64,000 bases of DNA from Lantana camara (Eukaryota > Streptophyta > Magnoliopsida > Lamiales > Verbenaceae): positions 91,400,001-91,464,000 of the forward strand of contig CM074856.1 in NCBI GenBank assembly GCA_037501455.1, written 5' to 3'. The notes below the pieces were generated by a model. It ran no database searches. It had not been told where the DNA came from and saw only the letters and a program-made list of their open reading frames with translations. Position 1 is the stretch's first letter; each line of letters begins with the position of its first letter. Position numbers and translations under genes: made by a program. Shown in pieces: positions 12,001 through 23,186 of this stretch.

Positions 12001-12997
12001 CCGGAGAAGTGGTAAGTGATCCCGGGTCGGCCATGGGGTCGCCGGGCTCTCTCATCAACACGACTCCACAAAAGGGAGATTTCGCCCATCCTCGGGAGGT
12101 CGAGGGGAAGGCGGGTCTTCTTGAGCCGGCGGTGTGCTTAGTGACCCGTCGAAGGAGCGGGTGGATCCCCCGTCTCATTCAGCTTTCAACAGGGGTTGAG
12201 AGGGGCACCTCTCTCCCCAAAACGGTGTTGGGGTGGAGTTGGGTTATGATTTGCTTTGTTTTCGTTTTGCCTTGGTGTATGGAGTAAGTAAGGGTGATGG
12301 ATTTAAGCTTTCAGTTCGTTATGTCTTCGTTTAGGGTTGTGAAACGGGGGCGGATTTCTAAACTCTAAAACTTGACTGAATTTGGCCTTCGGCTCCAAAC
12401 TTCTTTCTTTATATATATTACCACGGGTTAAATGTCTTAGAATGCAAAAACCACGCCCGGTTCACGAACCCCTTTCAGTTTTGTATATGCTTTGCTCTTA
12501 CGTATATGTATGGGTGCGTGTGTTAGCCCCCTCACCAGTCTCTAGGACTGGCCCTCGTTATTTCTATCTTTTTCCCCTTTTGTTTTGAGTTGCAGGTACC
12601 CGTTCTGAGGTGTTGGAGCTAGGCGGTTGTCTTTGAGTCGGGTTTGAGGATAGCTGGAGTCTCATGCATTGTATTTTCGTTTTCTTTATGCACTTTGGCC
12701 AATTCTGAAAAATGTATAAGTTATGCTTTAAATTCGGATTTGTAAAAGTTGTATAACTTGAATCGAAAGTTTGTTATGTCTTGAGTTTGTTTATTTGCTT
12801 TATGAGATTCTGGTGCTTCCGCATTCGTTATTTGTTTTATTGCGTGCTCTGAGTAGGGTCTAGACCGCCTAGCTTAGGTTTGAATTTTGTTTGTCACCCG
12901 TTCGCCGTGGCTTGATACGTGGGCGGAGTTCCCATTTCGCTTCACGTGTTGGGTTATGGTGCGGGGGATGTGGCGCCCTTCGCTCCGGGGTGTTACA
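9066..12997 (+). repeat. solo gypsy LTR 1 (3932 bp) with 5-bp target duplication
   Basis: Starts TGTAACATCCCG and ends GGGGTGTTACA, with perfect 7-bp terminal inverted repeats TGTAACA/TGTTACA. It is flanked by ATCAC at 9061-9065 and 12998-13002. No internal region remains, so it is the product of LTR-LTR recombination. Splice-like sites: donor AAAG/GTAAGT at 9834/9835, cassette exon 11633-11703 (TTAG acceptor, CAG/GTGAGG donor), 3' acceptor TGCAG ending 12595. A palindrome cluster lies at 10910-11033. Three ORFs of 60-129 codons inside have no recognisable domains and are taken as chance. Confidence 0.95.
10910..11033. repeat. palindrome cluster of LTR 1 (GACAC-N4-GTGTC type)
   Basis: GACACCCCCGTGTC at 10910-10923, GACACGGGCGTGTC at 10944-10957, an imperfect copy GAGACACGGGCGTGGCTC at 10982-10999, and GGGACACCCCCGTGTCCC at 11016-11033. 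Each has GACAC/GTGTC arms around a G- or C-run. They follow a CTG-rich stretch and lie about 1.1 kb after the putative donor. Confidence 0.85.
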
Positions 12998-13002
12998 ATC
13001 AC

Positions 13003-13380
13003 CCTCATATATTATGAACGCATCATCGTATGCACTTATCACTCCATGAAACTGAGTGATCCTTCAAAAGGACATAATCACACAAGCAAGTCTCAGCAGA
13101 GTCAAGGTCGACACTCCCATTGTCTGTCGGACTCTCGACTTGGAGAAGTTTCTAATCCTCGCCTATGGAGTTAAGAACTTGTTTCATGTGTCGTTCCCAT
13201 AACGACAAAGTTCTTAACGGCCTCATCGGATTAGGGGAGTTCAATACATGCAAAACACAGTCAACCCAAACAGACATAAATAAGCACATAAAGAAGTGAT
13301 TGCCTATAAACAAAATCATCTCATTATTATTCAAAGACTGTTTGTGATATTACAAGGAAATAGTAAAGCCAAAAGCTGCT
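13003..13380 (-). repeat. diverged copia LTR remnant, right half
   Basis: Continues the LTR interrupted at 9065, with motifs such as GACACTCCC, TTGTCTGTCGGACTC and TCAAAGACTGT matching the copia A/B LTR ends. It stops about nine bases short of the expected CTAACA terminus, where reverse-transcriptase sequence begins, so a deletion or illegitimate join lies near 13372-13390. Confidence 0.75.
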
Positions 13381-14692
13381 TTAAGGGCACTAGACTTCTG
13401 GACATTGAGAATAGAGAGATTTTTATCTCCAGAGATGTTCTTTTTCATGAAACTATATTCCCATTTCATCATATTTCTTCAGATAGTGGTCCTTCAGATA
13501 ATTTTCCTGATTTGTCTCTTCCTGTGCCACCTTCTTATTATGAAAACAGTGCTTCCTTTGATCCTTTGATACTGCCTTCTCAATCTACTGCTCTAGATTA
13601 CAGAAGATCCACAAGGACTATTAGGAAACCTTCATACTTACATGATTATCACTGTCAGTTGTTGACTAATGCAGTGATTGATCAATCTCACAGTTTATAA
13701 CCCATTTCTGATCACTTATCATATGATCAATTATCCCCTTCTTTCAGACATTATGCACTGAGTATATCTGTTCCTCCAGAACCTCATACTTATAAAGATG
13801 TTGTGCAATTCCCTGAATGGAGGACAGCAATGAAAGCAGAGTTAGATGCTATGGAATCTAACAACACTTGGAGCATAGTGCCATTGCCTGCAGGGTCACA
13901 TTCCATTGGGTGTAGATGGGTTTACAAGACCAAATATAATGCAGATGGCACCTTAGAGAGACACAAAGCAAGGCTGGTTGCTAAGGGTTATACCCAGTTA
14001 GAAGGCATTGATTTTCTTGACACATACTCTCCTGTGGCTAAATTAGTTACTGTCAAGACAATAGTGGCATTAGCCAGTGCTAATGATTGGACTCTTGCTC
14101 AGCTTGATGTCAATAATGCTTTCCTTAATGGGGATTTTCTTGAAGAGGTTTATATGGATCTTCCACAAGGATATGAGCCTGATTCTGTTATCCATTCACC
14201 AACTGGAAAATTGGTGTGCAAGTTGCATAAATCCATTTATGGATTAAAACAGGCATCCAGGCAATGGTATGCTAAAATTTCAGCTTCTCTCATTGGTTAT
14301 GGCTTCACTCAATCAAAGTCAAATTATTCTTTGTTCACCAAAGGTACATGTTCTGACTTTGTGGCTCTTTTAGTCTATGTGGATGATATTGTGATCACTG
14401 GACCAAATCCAGACATTATTCATAGCTTGAAGGTTTATCTAAACTCTCAATTCAAGCTGAAAGATCTTGGTTCCTTAAAATACTTCCTTGGTTTAGAAAT
14501 TGCAAGATCAAAGTCTGGTATCATTCTTTGCCAAAGAAAGTATGCATTACAACTTCTGGAAGATACGGGGTATTTAGGATCTAAGCCTCTGCCTATACCT
14601 ATGGATCCTAATGCTAAACTGAACTCTTTTGATGGTGAATCATTGTCAGATATCACAACTTATAGGCAGCTCATTGGGAAGCTGTTATACCT
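13372..14692 (+). pseudogene. Ty1/copia reverse transcriptase fragment (RVT_2)
   Basis: Plus-strand reading frame from the end of integrase (LLDIENREIFISRDVLFHE near 13395) through a linker to the RVT_2 domain: EWRTAMKAELDAM, CRWVYKTKYNADG, RHKARLVAKGYTQ, QLDVNNAFLNGDF, the catalytic LLVYVDDIVITG near 14370-14405, and KDLGSLKYFLGLEIA. One in-frame TAA at 13698-13700 breaks it; otherwise it is open to GKLLYL, where homology stops at about 14692 before RNase H. The product would copy element RNA into DNA. It is unrelated in position to the LTR remnant that abuts it, and is truncated at both ends. Confidence 0.93.
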
Positions 14693-15330
14693 CATTTTGA
14701 ACAATAATATCTTTAAGGTTCACAATAATATCTTTAAGGTTCTAGGGTGCTTGTACAAAATCATTTTCTTTAGGAGGATGGATGAGTCAATTATATAAAC
14801 TAAAACTGGAAAGTTTTCCACAGAGACAAGGATATTAATACATCAATAATGTTCAACGATAAGATACAGTACTCTCACCCGTCAAATTATAATTTTTAAG
14901 AGCAATCTGAGCATCTTTAGACAGTCCTACGGTGGTGATTAAGATAGGAGCCACCAGAAAAAGGTTCTAGGGAGCTTTTTTTACTAAGGCTTTTTTTTTT
15001 TTTTTTTTTTTTTTTTTTTCTCCTGAAAGGAGGGGTGACTTCAAAAATTCAGACTTCTCTTTGGTTTTGCAAAGGATGTAGGAGGGTGGGGAGTATGAAT
15101 TTAATTGAAAAACTTGAATTTTTCTTTAAAGAAGTTGAAGGATTGGAAATAAAAGAAAGAAAGAGAAAACAAAAAACCTTAAAGAACAAACACAGCAGAA
15201 ACCAAAAAACCTAACAGAGACGCAACAGAGAGAGAAGAAGAGAAGAATTATTTGTCTTCATCAAATCCTCTCTTTTTTTTTTCCCTCTTTTTCTTCCTTT
15301 TCTTCTTGAACCCGAACCCGCTCGATAGCA
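14693..15330. other. intergenic junk: short tandem repeat, poly-T, purine-rich tract
   Basis: Begins with a 21-bp direct repeat (AATAATATCTTTAAGGTT unit, about 14702-14742). A run of about 30 T lies near 14990-15019, and a purine-rich stretch at 15130-15240. A short minus-strand segment resembles MSH7 (separate entry). Otherwise I see nothing assignable. Confidence 0.6.
14866..14927 (-). pseudogene. MSH7: possible inverted MSH7 exon fragment
   Basis: Translated on the minus strand, these bases give GLSKDAQIALKNYNLTG followed by EST. This resembles, as I recall it, the MSH7 segment that lies just before the first MSH7 exon recognisable here at 15669. It is preceded on the minus strand by TAG, a plausible splice acceptor. 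The rest of the pseudogene is on the plus strand, so this piece would be inverted, and it is only about 20 codons long. Chance similarity cannot be excluded without a search. Confidence 0.45.
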
Positions 15331-15536
15331 TGTTGAGAGGAGTAAAAGCTGAATATATTATTGATGTAGTACAGGATCTATATTACATAGAGACCCACTA
15401 ACATCTATATATAATAGAGCATAGAGAGACATATTAGACTAAGAATCCTAATCCATATCATGTAAGGATAGATCAATGCTATGTAATATCAACTTACTAA
15501 TACTACTAGATATCAACTATCTAAGTAATTTTCACA
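15331..15536 (-). repeat. solo LTR of a small copia family (206 bp)
   Basis: Runs from TGTTGAGAGG to TTTTCACA. In reverse complement it begins TGTGAAAATTAC and ends CTCAACA, matching the LTR at 22492-22666 (ATATCTAGTAGTATTAG core shared). No 5-bp target duplication is visible, so one flank may be rearranged. Confidence 0.8.
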
Positions 15537-15999
15537 TTGGTACTATTGCCGGGCATGTTGAGGTCTACTTTTTGTGGTTGTTCCAGTTCTACAAACCTTC
15601 ACCCTTTCTGTTGAGTTGTTATAAAATATACAAGTGGGTATTTTATATTAATTAATAAAAATCTCCAGGATGTACTCCATGCCTACTAAATCCAGTGAAG
15701 CGTTGGAAGCTAGAAATACTATCGAGTCAAATAGATACTTCAGCGGGTCTTGTCATTTGTGGCATAACATAGTTGATGGAGTTGTGCACCGTGATCTTGC
15801 ATTATGTGCTCTAGGGGGACTTATCAGTCACCTAATGCGTTTGATGGTAAAAACACTTACTTCAAGTTTGTAAACTGTTTCAAGGTTGAGAACCTTAATG
15901 TTAGATTGAGAACTTTAATGCATTTTCTACTTATAAGCAATATGGGCCTTCTGGTGTATTCAGTTAGATGATGTCATTCGCTATGGAGATATTTTTTCT

Positions 16000-16183
16000 C
16001 TATGGTGCACGGATACGGACACGGCGACACGGACACGATACGACACGGATACGACAATACGGATTTTTTCTTGAATTTCCCACGTGAGGAGTATCGGACA
16101 CGAAGTATTCGATACAATACGACACGACACGACACTACACGACACGACAAAATGATATTTTTAGAAATGTCCGTGCATCATAG
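16000..16183. mobile_element. MITE inside an MSH7 exon, 8-bp target duplication
   Basis: About 184 bp with terminal inverted repeats (CTATGGTGCACGGATA at 16000-16015; the reverse complement of the right end is CTATGATGCACGGACA). It is flanked by TTTTTTCT at 15992-15999 and 16184-16191. Removing the element and one copy restores the reading DIFSYEVYKG. The interior is rich in ACACGAC repeats. An 8-bp duplication suits hAT-type elements; a Mutator-type MITE with a 9-bp site is the alternative. Confidence 0.8.
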
Positions 16184-17571
16184 TTTTTTCTTATGAAGTT
16201 TACAAGGGTTTCCTCAGAATGGATGGTCAGACGCTTGTGAATTTGGAGATTTTCAATAACAATGCTGATGGTGGCTTGTCAGGCTAGTAACTTTGTTCTG
16301 GCACTTTATCTCTCACACAAACACACACACGCACACACTCTCATGAACTCTGTTTTTTTTTTTTTCTTTTTTCCGTTTTCTTTATCTGAAAATAAATGTT
16401 TAATTTTAAATTTTTAATATCGTTTTAGGCACCCTGTACACATATCTTAATAATTGCATAACACCATCTGGTAAGCGGCTTCTAAGGAACTGGATAGTCA
16501 TCCGCTTCAAGATGTTGGAAAAATAAATGATAGGTTTGCTGTGGTTGAGGACCTGATGGCAAATTCCGAAATCATGCTACATATTGCCCAATCCCTTCGC
16601 AAACTCCCGGATTTGGAAAGGTTGCTCGGACGTGTGAAGTCTAGCTTTCAATCTTCGTCCATAAAGTTGTTGCCCTTAATAGGCAACAAAATACTGAAGC
16701 AGCGAGTGAGACTATTTGCCTGCCTCTTTCCGTTCAACCTTAATCTCTCTTTCAGTGTCAATCTTTTAATGTCAATTTATAGAAATTATTTTCTACTGAC
16801 ATTCGTATTGGTTTTTTTCCTCTCTTTCTTTGCCTATTCTACATCTTGAAGATAACTGGATTTAATCTTATATCATGGATTTAGATGTTGGATCTTAGAG
16901 GGTCAATTTGGTCAATAGTTTCTACAAGCAGTGAAAGTTAAAATTGCGATCCCAGCCTTCACATTGGCTTAGCATGTTTAGTTATAGGTTAGCTTCAGCC
17001 ACATATTAACTTTGTGGCGATCCGGACATATTCAACGGTATTTTTTCCTGGTTTCCAGTTTACTTTTCTCTATATGTTGGAGGCAGCATACGTAATTGCT
17101 TCAAAAAAGGAAAAAAATGCTTCATTGAAGTGATTTTTTTCAGGTTTAGTTTATACTTTGTAGTACATGCCAAACTTTTCACGTTTCAACTTATTATAAT
17201 TGAAAGCTACTTTCTTTTTTCTGCATGTACGATAGATCTAGCTATCTTTACATTCACATGCCGACTTCTCAGAATGTCAATTCAATTTAACCTAGTCTTT
17301 GCATCTCTTTTATGTATTGCTATCTCATTTCCGTGTGATGCATTGTGAAGAAACACTAATGTCTGTTCATCTACAGGTGAAAGTGTTTGGGTCGCTCATA
17401 AGAGGACTCCGTATTGGAATGCAGATGTTAATGCCTTTACAGAAACACGAAATTTTGATCGCTTCATTATCAAAAGTTATGTCCTTTCCTGTGCTAAGTG
17501 GCAGTGAGGGGCTTGATAAATCCCTTGTGCAATTTGAAGCAGCAATAGATAGTGATTTTCCCAATTACCAG

Positions 17572-19404
17572 GTCTGATTTTGTTATCTATGGACCAGTTA
17601 TCCATTTGAAATTGTGTTATAGGCACTACATATGTTGTCTTTGTTATCATGCATGAACCATGTAGTACAAGAATGAACACTAGTTGAAATCAGGTTAGTG
17701 TGGTAAACCTGAAAGTAATATAATTCCTCCTCACTACCTGTTTCATAGAAGTTTGATGAAAAACGTACTAGGTAGATTGTTCTGTATCAGTTCTAACATG
17801 GTATGGACTAGGTGACGGGAAAAGGGAAAAAAAAAACAAAAAACACACCCAGGAACGCTCCTAGTTTTTAGCTGCAACCCCGTTCCTTTATTCTGACTAT
17901 AAGCCGGGAAGCTTTCCTTTAGTTGCTAAATGGCATCCCGTTCTAGCTTTTTTTTTGTCTTTCTTTTGCTTTACGTCTCATATTGTCTCCCTTTACAAAG
18001 ACCTCATCAATTTTTGCCCTCATAGTTCAATTCAATTCAGCTACAACTTGCCGTTTTGAGTGGTGCAAAACAATCTCTGGTTCAATTAAAAAAGACATGT
18101 TTCGTCTGATCCATAATAGAAGGTTTGGATATGGCCTCCCATATCTCCGGTGAGGTACCCTACTTTATTACGGGACGAATACACATTGCCATGATTTAGA
18201 TCATAGAGGGTAATTAATTATATCCATCTATTATGCTAGTAGGAAACGCCAAATTGTCTTGATGGCTGACAACCGGTGTTGTTGGATTGCTTGTGGTGGA
18301 GACAATGGATGTTTTAATCTTCCATTGAATTCTGAAGAAAGCAATGTTTTCATGTATGGGTTCGGAAATACGAGATTCGATTATGGTGGACAAATTGGTT
18401 TAGGATCTGAACTGCTCTGTTACCATGTGGAAACGTAATTTTGTGAAAAATATTCAGAATGTTTTATTCCTTCTCTAAAGAGATGTATATATACGTCAAC
18501 ATAAAGGAAATGAAAAGGAAAAGGAAAGATAGAGTTATTCTATGAAAATATAGAGATAGACATCCATAAAACTTTTATGGATATATACAAATTCATATAT
18601 ACCAAATGTACAATTTACCACATGCCAAAACATCTATAAGTGGGATATGGCTGCCCAAAAATTCATGAAAGATCCCTTTCTCTCCGTGAGAAGTAAAGCT
18701 TAGTATTTAACATAAGTAGTTGCTCAGTATTAAAGTTTAAGTTGCACGGCAGAAGTAGCGGAAAAACTAGCTTGAATTGAAGCTATATGTTCTGGGAAAA
18801 CGATCTGTACTCCAGAGTTGAGTGTGAACTGGAACTCGGGGGGCCTTCAAGTTGGATTTTACAGGGCGTGCTACATAAGCTGCGAAGGCCAGCCTCCTAA
18901 AAGAGTATAACAACAGCTAAAAGAATAAGAGAAAATAGCCTTAGGGTCTCTCCTAGTCTCTCCTAGGCTAATATAAAATATTAGAATGTCTGTCTTCTAG
19001 AAGTATATTAATGGAATCAAATCACTGTGAGCAAGAAAATGTTCTTTCATCCATATATTTAGAGAGATTACAATATATGCACAAAACTGTTTGATACTTA
19101 ATCCTACTTATGCCTTGGAAGTGCTAGGGAATCACTGAAGTAAGGGCTGGCTAAACTAATTTAATTATGATGGATTTCAGAGAATTAGGATGAGAAAGTT
19201 GAATTTTGGACCATGGAAATATAGCGAGTTTGACGGATTGCAGAAAATACGCACTATCCTAAATTAAAAAATTAAAAAGATCCATTTTTGAGCAGAGATA
19301 TTATCTCTCGGTTGATTCATTTATTTGTTTGCATAATTACTGTATGCTTTGGATAAAACCTGATTCCGTACTGTAGTTTACGCTCTTTTTCTGTTGGTAT
19401 ACAG
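17572..19404 (+). other. large MSH7 intron (1.8 kb)
   Basis: Lies between two exon remnants with GT and AG ends. No ORF or recognisable transposon ends. It is AT-rich and longer than the other introns, so an old unrecognised insertion is possible. Confidence 0.5.
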
Positions 19405-20710
19405 GACTATAATTTTACAGGCACGGATGCTGAAACTTTATCAATTTTGATGGAAATGTTCGTTGAGAAGGCTGCTCAATGGTTTCAAATGATACATGCC
19501 ATAAGTTGCATTGATATTCTAAGATCTTTTGCTATATCCGCTCTTTCTTCTTTTGGAACAATGTGTAGACCTATAGTTTTACCCCCTTCTAAATTTGCAA
19601 ATTCATCGGTGGAGATAATTTGTCCTACACTGAATATGAAAGGTCTATGGCATCCTTATGCCCTTGGCCAGAATGGGGGTGTGCCTGTGCCAAATGACAT
19701 CCATCTTGGAGGAGATGGAAGTAATAATAATCTTGGAGCATTGTTACTAACTGGGCCAAATATGGGTGGGAAGTTGATCCTTTTACGTGCAACTTGTCTG
19801 GCTGTTGTGCTGGCTCAGGTCTGTTTAACTGCTCCTGGTTGTGATTTATTGATGTGTCAGTTGAATTTCCCTCATTAATTTATGTACTGCAGCTAGGCTG
19901 TTATGTTCCGTGTGAAACGTGCACTTTATCAGTTGTAGACAACATATTCACTCGGCTTGGTGGAACAGATCGTATCATGACAGCGGAGAGTGAGTTTTTT
20001 CATTGAATAGCTTTTTCTTTCATAGAAGAAAACTGGAAGCTGAACTTTTAATGTACATAAATAAAAGTCATAAACTTGAGAAGGAAGGTAAACCGGGGTG
20101 CTCTGATTGAGAGAATACAATGATTGTCATCACTTAAGTTGGAAGTAAAAAAAGTCATGAGAGCACATAATTCCCATTTTAGCCAATCATTCCAGAATTA
20201 TGGAATGGTGGATAAACATTCAACTAGCCTGTTAAACTTTATTACTATGACAAGGGGGTGGGTTGCTATCACTGGAAAGTTTATTTACTTTTGTTTACCT
20301 TGAGCTGATTGGGTAAATTGGAGAAGTGACGTGCATTCTAATCCTCAGCCTGTGCTCCCTTACTTATTTGCCTTATTTTTGGTACTTAACACACTTCAAT
20401 ATCTTAAAATTAAAACCCTCAAGTGGCATTAATGAAGATATAAACCTGAAAAAAGGTAGGATAGAGAAGTGTATTCAGGTATGTAATGATACAACTAGAT
20501 AATGTAATTTTCTTTGTCAAACGATCTTGATTTTGAAGTGAAGGATTCCTGTGTTTGTGAAGAGTGAGATATTGTATGAGAATATAGACTAGAATAAATA
20601 TTACTTGAGTTAAAGCAATCCTACATAATATGTTGATTGATTAGTATGTAGCACTCTGAGTGATGAAAACTCCAAATTGATTAATGTGAATGTTTTTTAG
20701 CTCAAACGGA

Positions 20711-20816
20711 TGGTCAGCAGGCATGGATTGCAACTCTGTTTCCTCAAATTTCTATTACTGGTTTGGTCAGCAGGCATGGATTGCAACTCTGTTTCCTCAA
20801 ATTTCTATTGCTGGTT
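20711..20816 (+). repeat. 53-bp tandem duplication in an MSH7 intron
   Basis: Units 20711-20763 and 20764-20816, beginning TGGTCAGCAGGCATGG, differ by about one base (TATTACTGG versus TATTGCTGG). It is non-coding and appears recent. Confidence 0.9.
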
Positions 20817-22297
20817 TGTCTGGATAATTTGTTCTTCTAGTGTTGCATCGGGCTATTACATCCAAAACACCAAGGAGAATATGAGTTATGAAGGATAAAT
20901 TTTTTCCTCATTTGATCATATGCTTGATAAAAAAATTCTCTTTGTAGGTACCTTTCTAATCGAGTGCCCGGAGACAGCATCGGTTCTGCAACATGCTACA
21001 CAGAACTCGCTGGTTCTTCTTGATGAATTGGGTCGAGGAACTAGCACCTTTGACGGATATGCTATAGCCTATGCTGTGAGATGCCTGCTTTTCCACGTGT
21101 TGGTTAATTTATTAGCTAAGACTATTACGTTTCACTTCAAAATTAAAGGAGAACATTGGTATTTTAATACTTTTTTTAGCTTACTTTTAAAATATTCATA
21201 TTAAATTGCTTTATCTTTTGATAAGACATTCTTAGCTTTTTGTGCTTCACATGCCAATCACAATTATAATTTTCACGTCTAATGTGTCCTGTGGTATGAA
21301 ATGTATTTACGTCCATTATGCTTAGACTTTCTTGTTTGTTTTCTTAAACCAATACTAGAACAAATTTGAACCAAATGTTTGTCCTACCATGTTGATTGTT
21401 ATGGTACAAGAGGGGTCATAATGAGAAGTTAAAAATTTCTGAAAAAGCTCTAATCATGACGTTAAACTTTCTTTGGCATAGACTAGATATACAATATGTT
21501 TCAGTTTCTAGTACTTCCTATGAGTCGGTCAGGCAATCAACATTGTTATGCCATACATAGAGTGCATACATACATACATACATACATCTACTTGTGCGCT
21601 CGCATGCATAATCAGTCGAAGGAGGAATATTTTGTCATATGGATCTCAAATTGTCGTTTTTAAATGCTATTATACATAATTTTTGGTAATTGTATATATT
21701 ATCGCAAGGATGTTTTCCAATGTTTAAGATTCTTTTTTAACTCCATTGCTTTGCATTATGAGCTTGGAGTACTGAATTAAATTACAATGTGTCTATCTTG
21801 ATGCGTTTTGCCATTATGACCAGGTGTTTCGCCATCTTGTTGAGTCAGTGAACTGTCGCTTGTTGTTTGCTACGCATTATCACCCTCTCACTAAGGAGTT
21901 TGCTTCCCATCCTCATGTGAAACTGCAACATATGTTATGCTCTTTTGATAAGACATCCAAATCCTTATCACAAGTTGATCAGAAGCTAGTTTTTCTCTAC
22001 CGACTAGCCTCTGGAGCATGCCCAGAAAGCTATGGAATGCAAATAGCATTTATGGCTGGCATTCCCGAATTAGTTATTCACGCAGCATCAAAAGCTTGAC
22101 AAGTTATGAAGGAGATTGTTGGAGAAAGTTTCAAGTCAAGTGAGCAAAGGGAGAACTTCTCCTCTCTGCATGAACAGTGGTTGAAAGCCCTTTTATCTAT
22201 TTCTAAGATTGCAGATGTTGATTTTGATGATGATGCATCTGATTCCTTGTTTTGCCTGTGGCATGAACTGAAAAGATCCTGGAAGGTGATCAATTGA

Positions 22298-22491
22298 GTT
22301 CTCATTTCTTATTTACTTGTTCTTCTGCTATGATATTCAGCACGGTAAAATATTGCAAATTGGAATTTTAAATTTTTGAATGGTATATATGCAAAGGCAT
22401 TTTGTCGTTTCAACAGCATAGTATTATTACCATTTACTTTGAATGGTGTGTAGTTGTGCAAGACTATTGCTTTAAATGAGCATTTGAGTTT
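22298..22491 (+). other. MSH7 3' flank
   Basis: About 190 bp of AT-rich sequence between the last MSH7 codon and the copia LTR. It is presumably the former 3' UTR; no clear polyadenylation signal stands out. Confidence 0.4.
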
Positions 22492-22666
22492 TGTGAGAAT
22501 TACTTAAATAGATGATATCTAGTAGTATTAGGAAGTTGATATTAGATAGGATTGATTTATTCATATGCAATATGAATTAGATTACTATATAGAGGTTAGT
22601 TAGTGTTTATGTAATAGAGATCCTTAATTATAATAGTAATATATTCAACTTTTACTCTTTTCAATA

Positions 22667-23186
22667 TGCATCGATCAGGATTAAGAAAAAAAGGAAGAAA
22701 GAAAAAAAAAAGAATTCGATGAAGACTCGGAAGGAAAGAGAAAAAGAAAAAGAAAAAATTCGATGAAGACTCCTCTCTTCAACTTCTAGGTTTTCTTTTT
22801 TTTCTCTATTGTGCTTGTTCTCTTTTAGTTTTTTTTTCAATCCTTTACATCTTTATAAAAAAAGAAAAAGAAAAAAAAAAAAATACAATTTTCAAGTTTT
22901 TGAGTCAATTCCTATTCTTCACCCTCCTACCGTGTTTGCAAAAAGGAAAAAAAAAAATTTAAAATTTGAAGTTTTTGAATGCTCCCTAAAAACAAATAGA
23001 AAAAAAAAAATCTCAATCAGCCGTATCAGAACTACATAGTTCTGTCAATTAACTAACTCTCTAATTATCATTTCACGATTTTATCATGATTCTCCTGCAT
23101 GCGTCCTCGTCGCATCTCCTGCCACATCTTGAGATTCAAGACTTCAAACTTCAAGGTTTCTCAGCAAAGGGAAGGAAGATTTCAAG
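22667..23186 (+). other. internal remnant of copia C: A-rich and AAAGAA tracts
   Basis: Contains poly-A/AAAGAA tracts and a repeated AATTCGATGAAGACTC segment (near 22712 and 22756). No coding region is supported. Bases 23182-23186 (TCAAG) are the target duplication of the inserted solo LTR. Confidence 0.6.

Larger units (their letters stand above)
15669..22297 (+). pseudogene. MSH7: MSH7 pseudogene (MutS homologue 7), 5'-truncated
   Basis: Eight exon remnants in order: 15669-15846, 15964-16282, 16429-16705, 17377-17571, 19405-19818, 19893-19989, 20948-21075, 21824-22297. Splice sites keep frame (the intron after 16282 uses GC-AG). MSH7 is the plant-only partner of MSH2 in nuclear mismatch recognition. 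Visible parts: core domain (NLEIFNN, KRLLRNW, KLPDLERLLGRVKSS), the ATPase P-loop GPNMGGK, Walker [23 protein letters not shown] (residues noted only in part) and LLFATHYHPLTKEFASHP. Damage: N-terminal exons absent, MITE in exon two, one-base deletion near 16496, P-loop KST changed to KLI (19771-19779), TGA at 22097-22099. A sequencing error could explain one defect but not all. MSH6-like identity is less likely given the end (SSLHEQWLKAL, LFCLWHELK). Confidence 0.93.

Noticed and set aside
11898..12287. 129-codon ORF in LTR 1 as a gene
   Set aside because: Lies inside a solo LTR, overlaps an ORF on the other strand, has no domain, and the related LTR 2 does not keep the frame.
15551..15610. 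Plus-strand MSH7 exon just upstream of 15669
   Set aside because: The reading (LRSTFCGCSSSTNLHPF) aligns only loosely with MSH7 and lacks a clear donor; the minus-strand segment at 14866-14927 fits better.
16000..16191. MITE acting as a new intron in MSH7
   Set aside because: The available GT and AG positions would leave extra bases and a stop (TTATGA) in the spliced frame.
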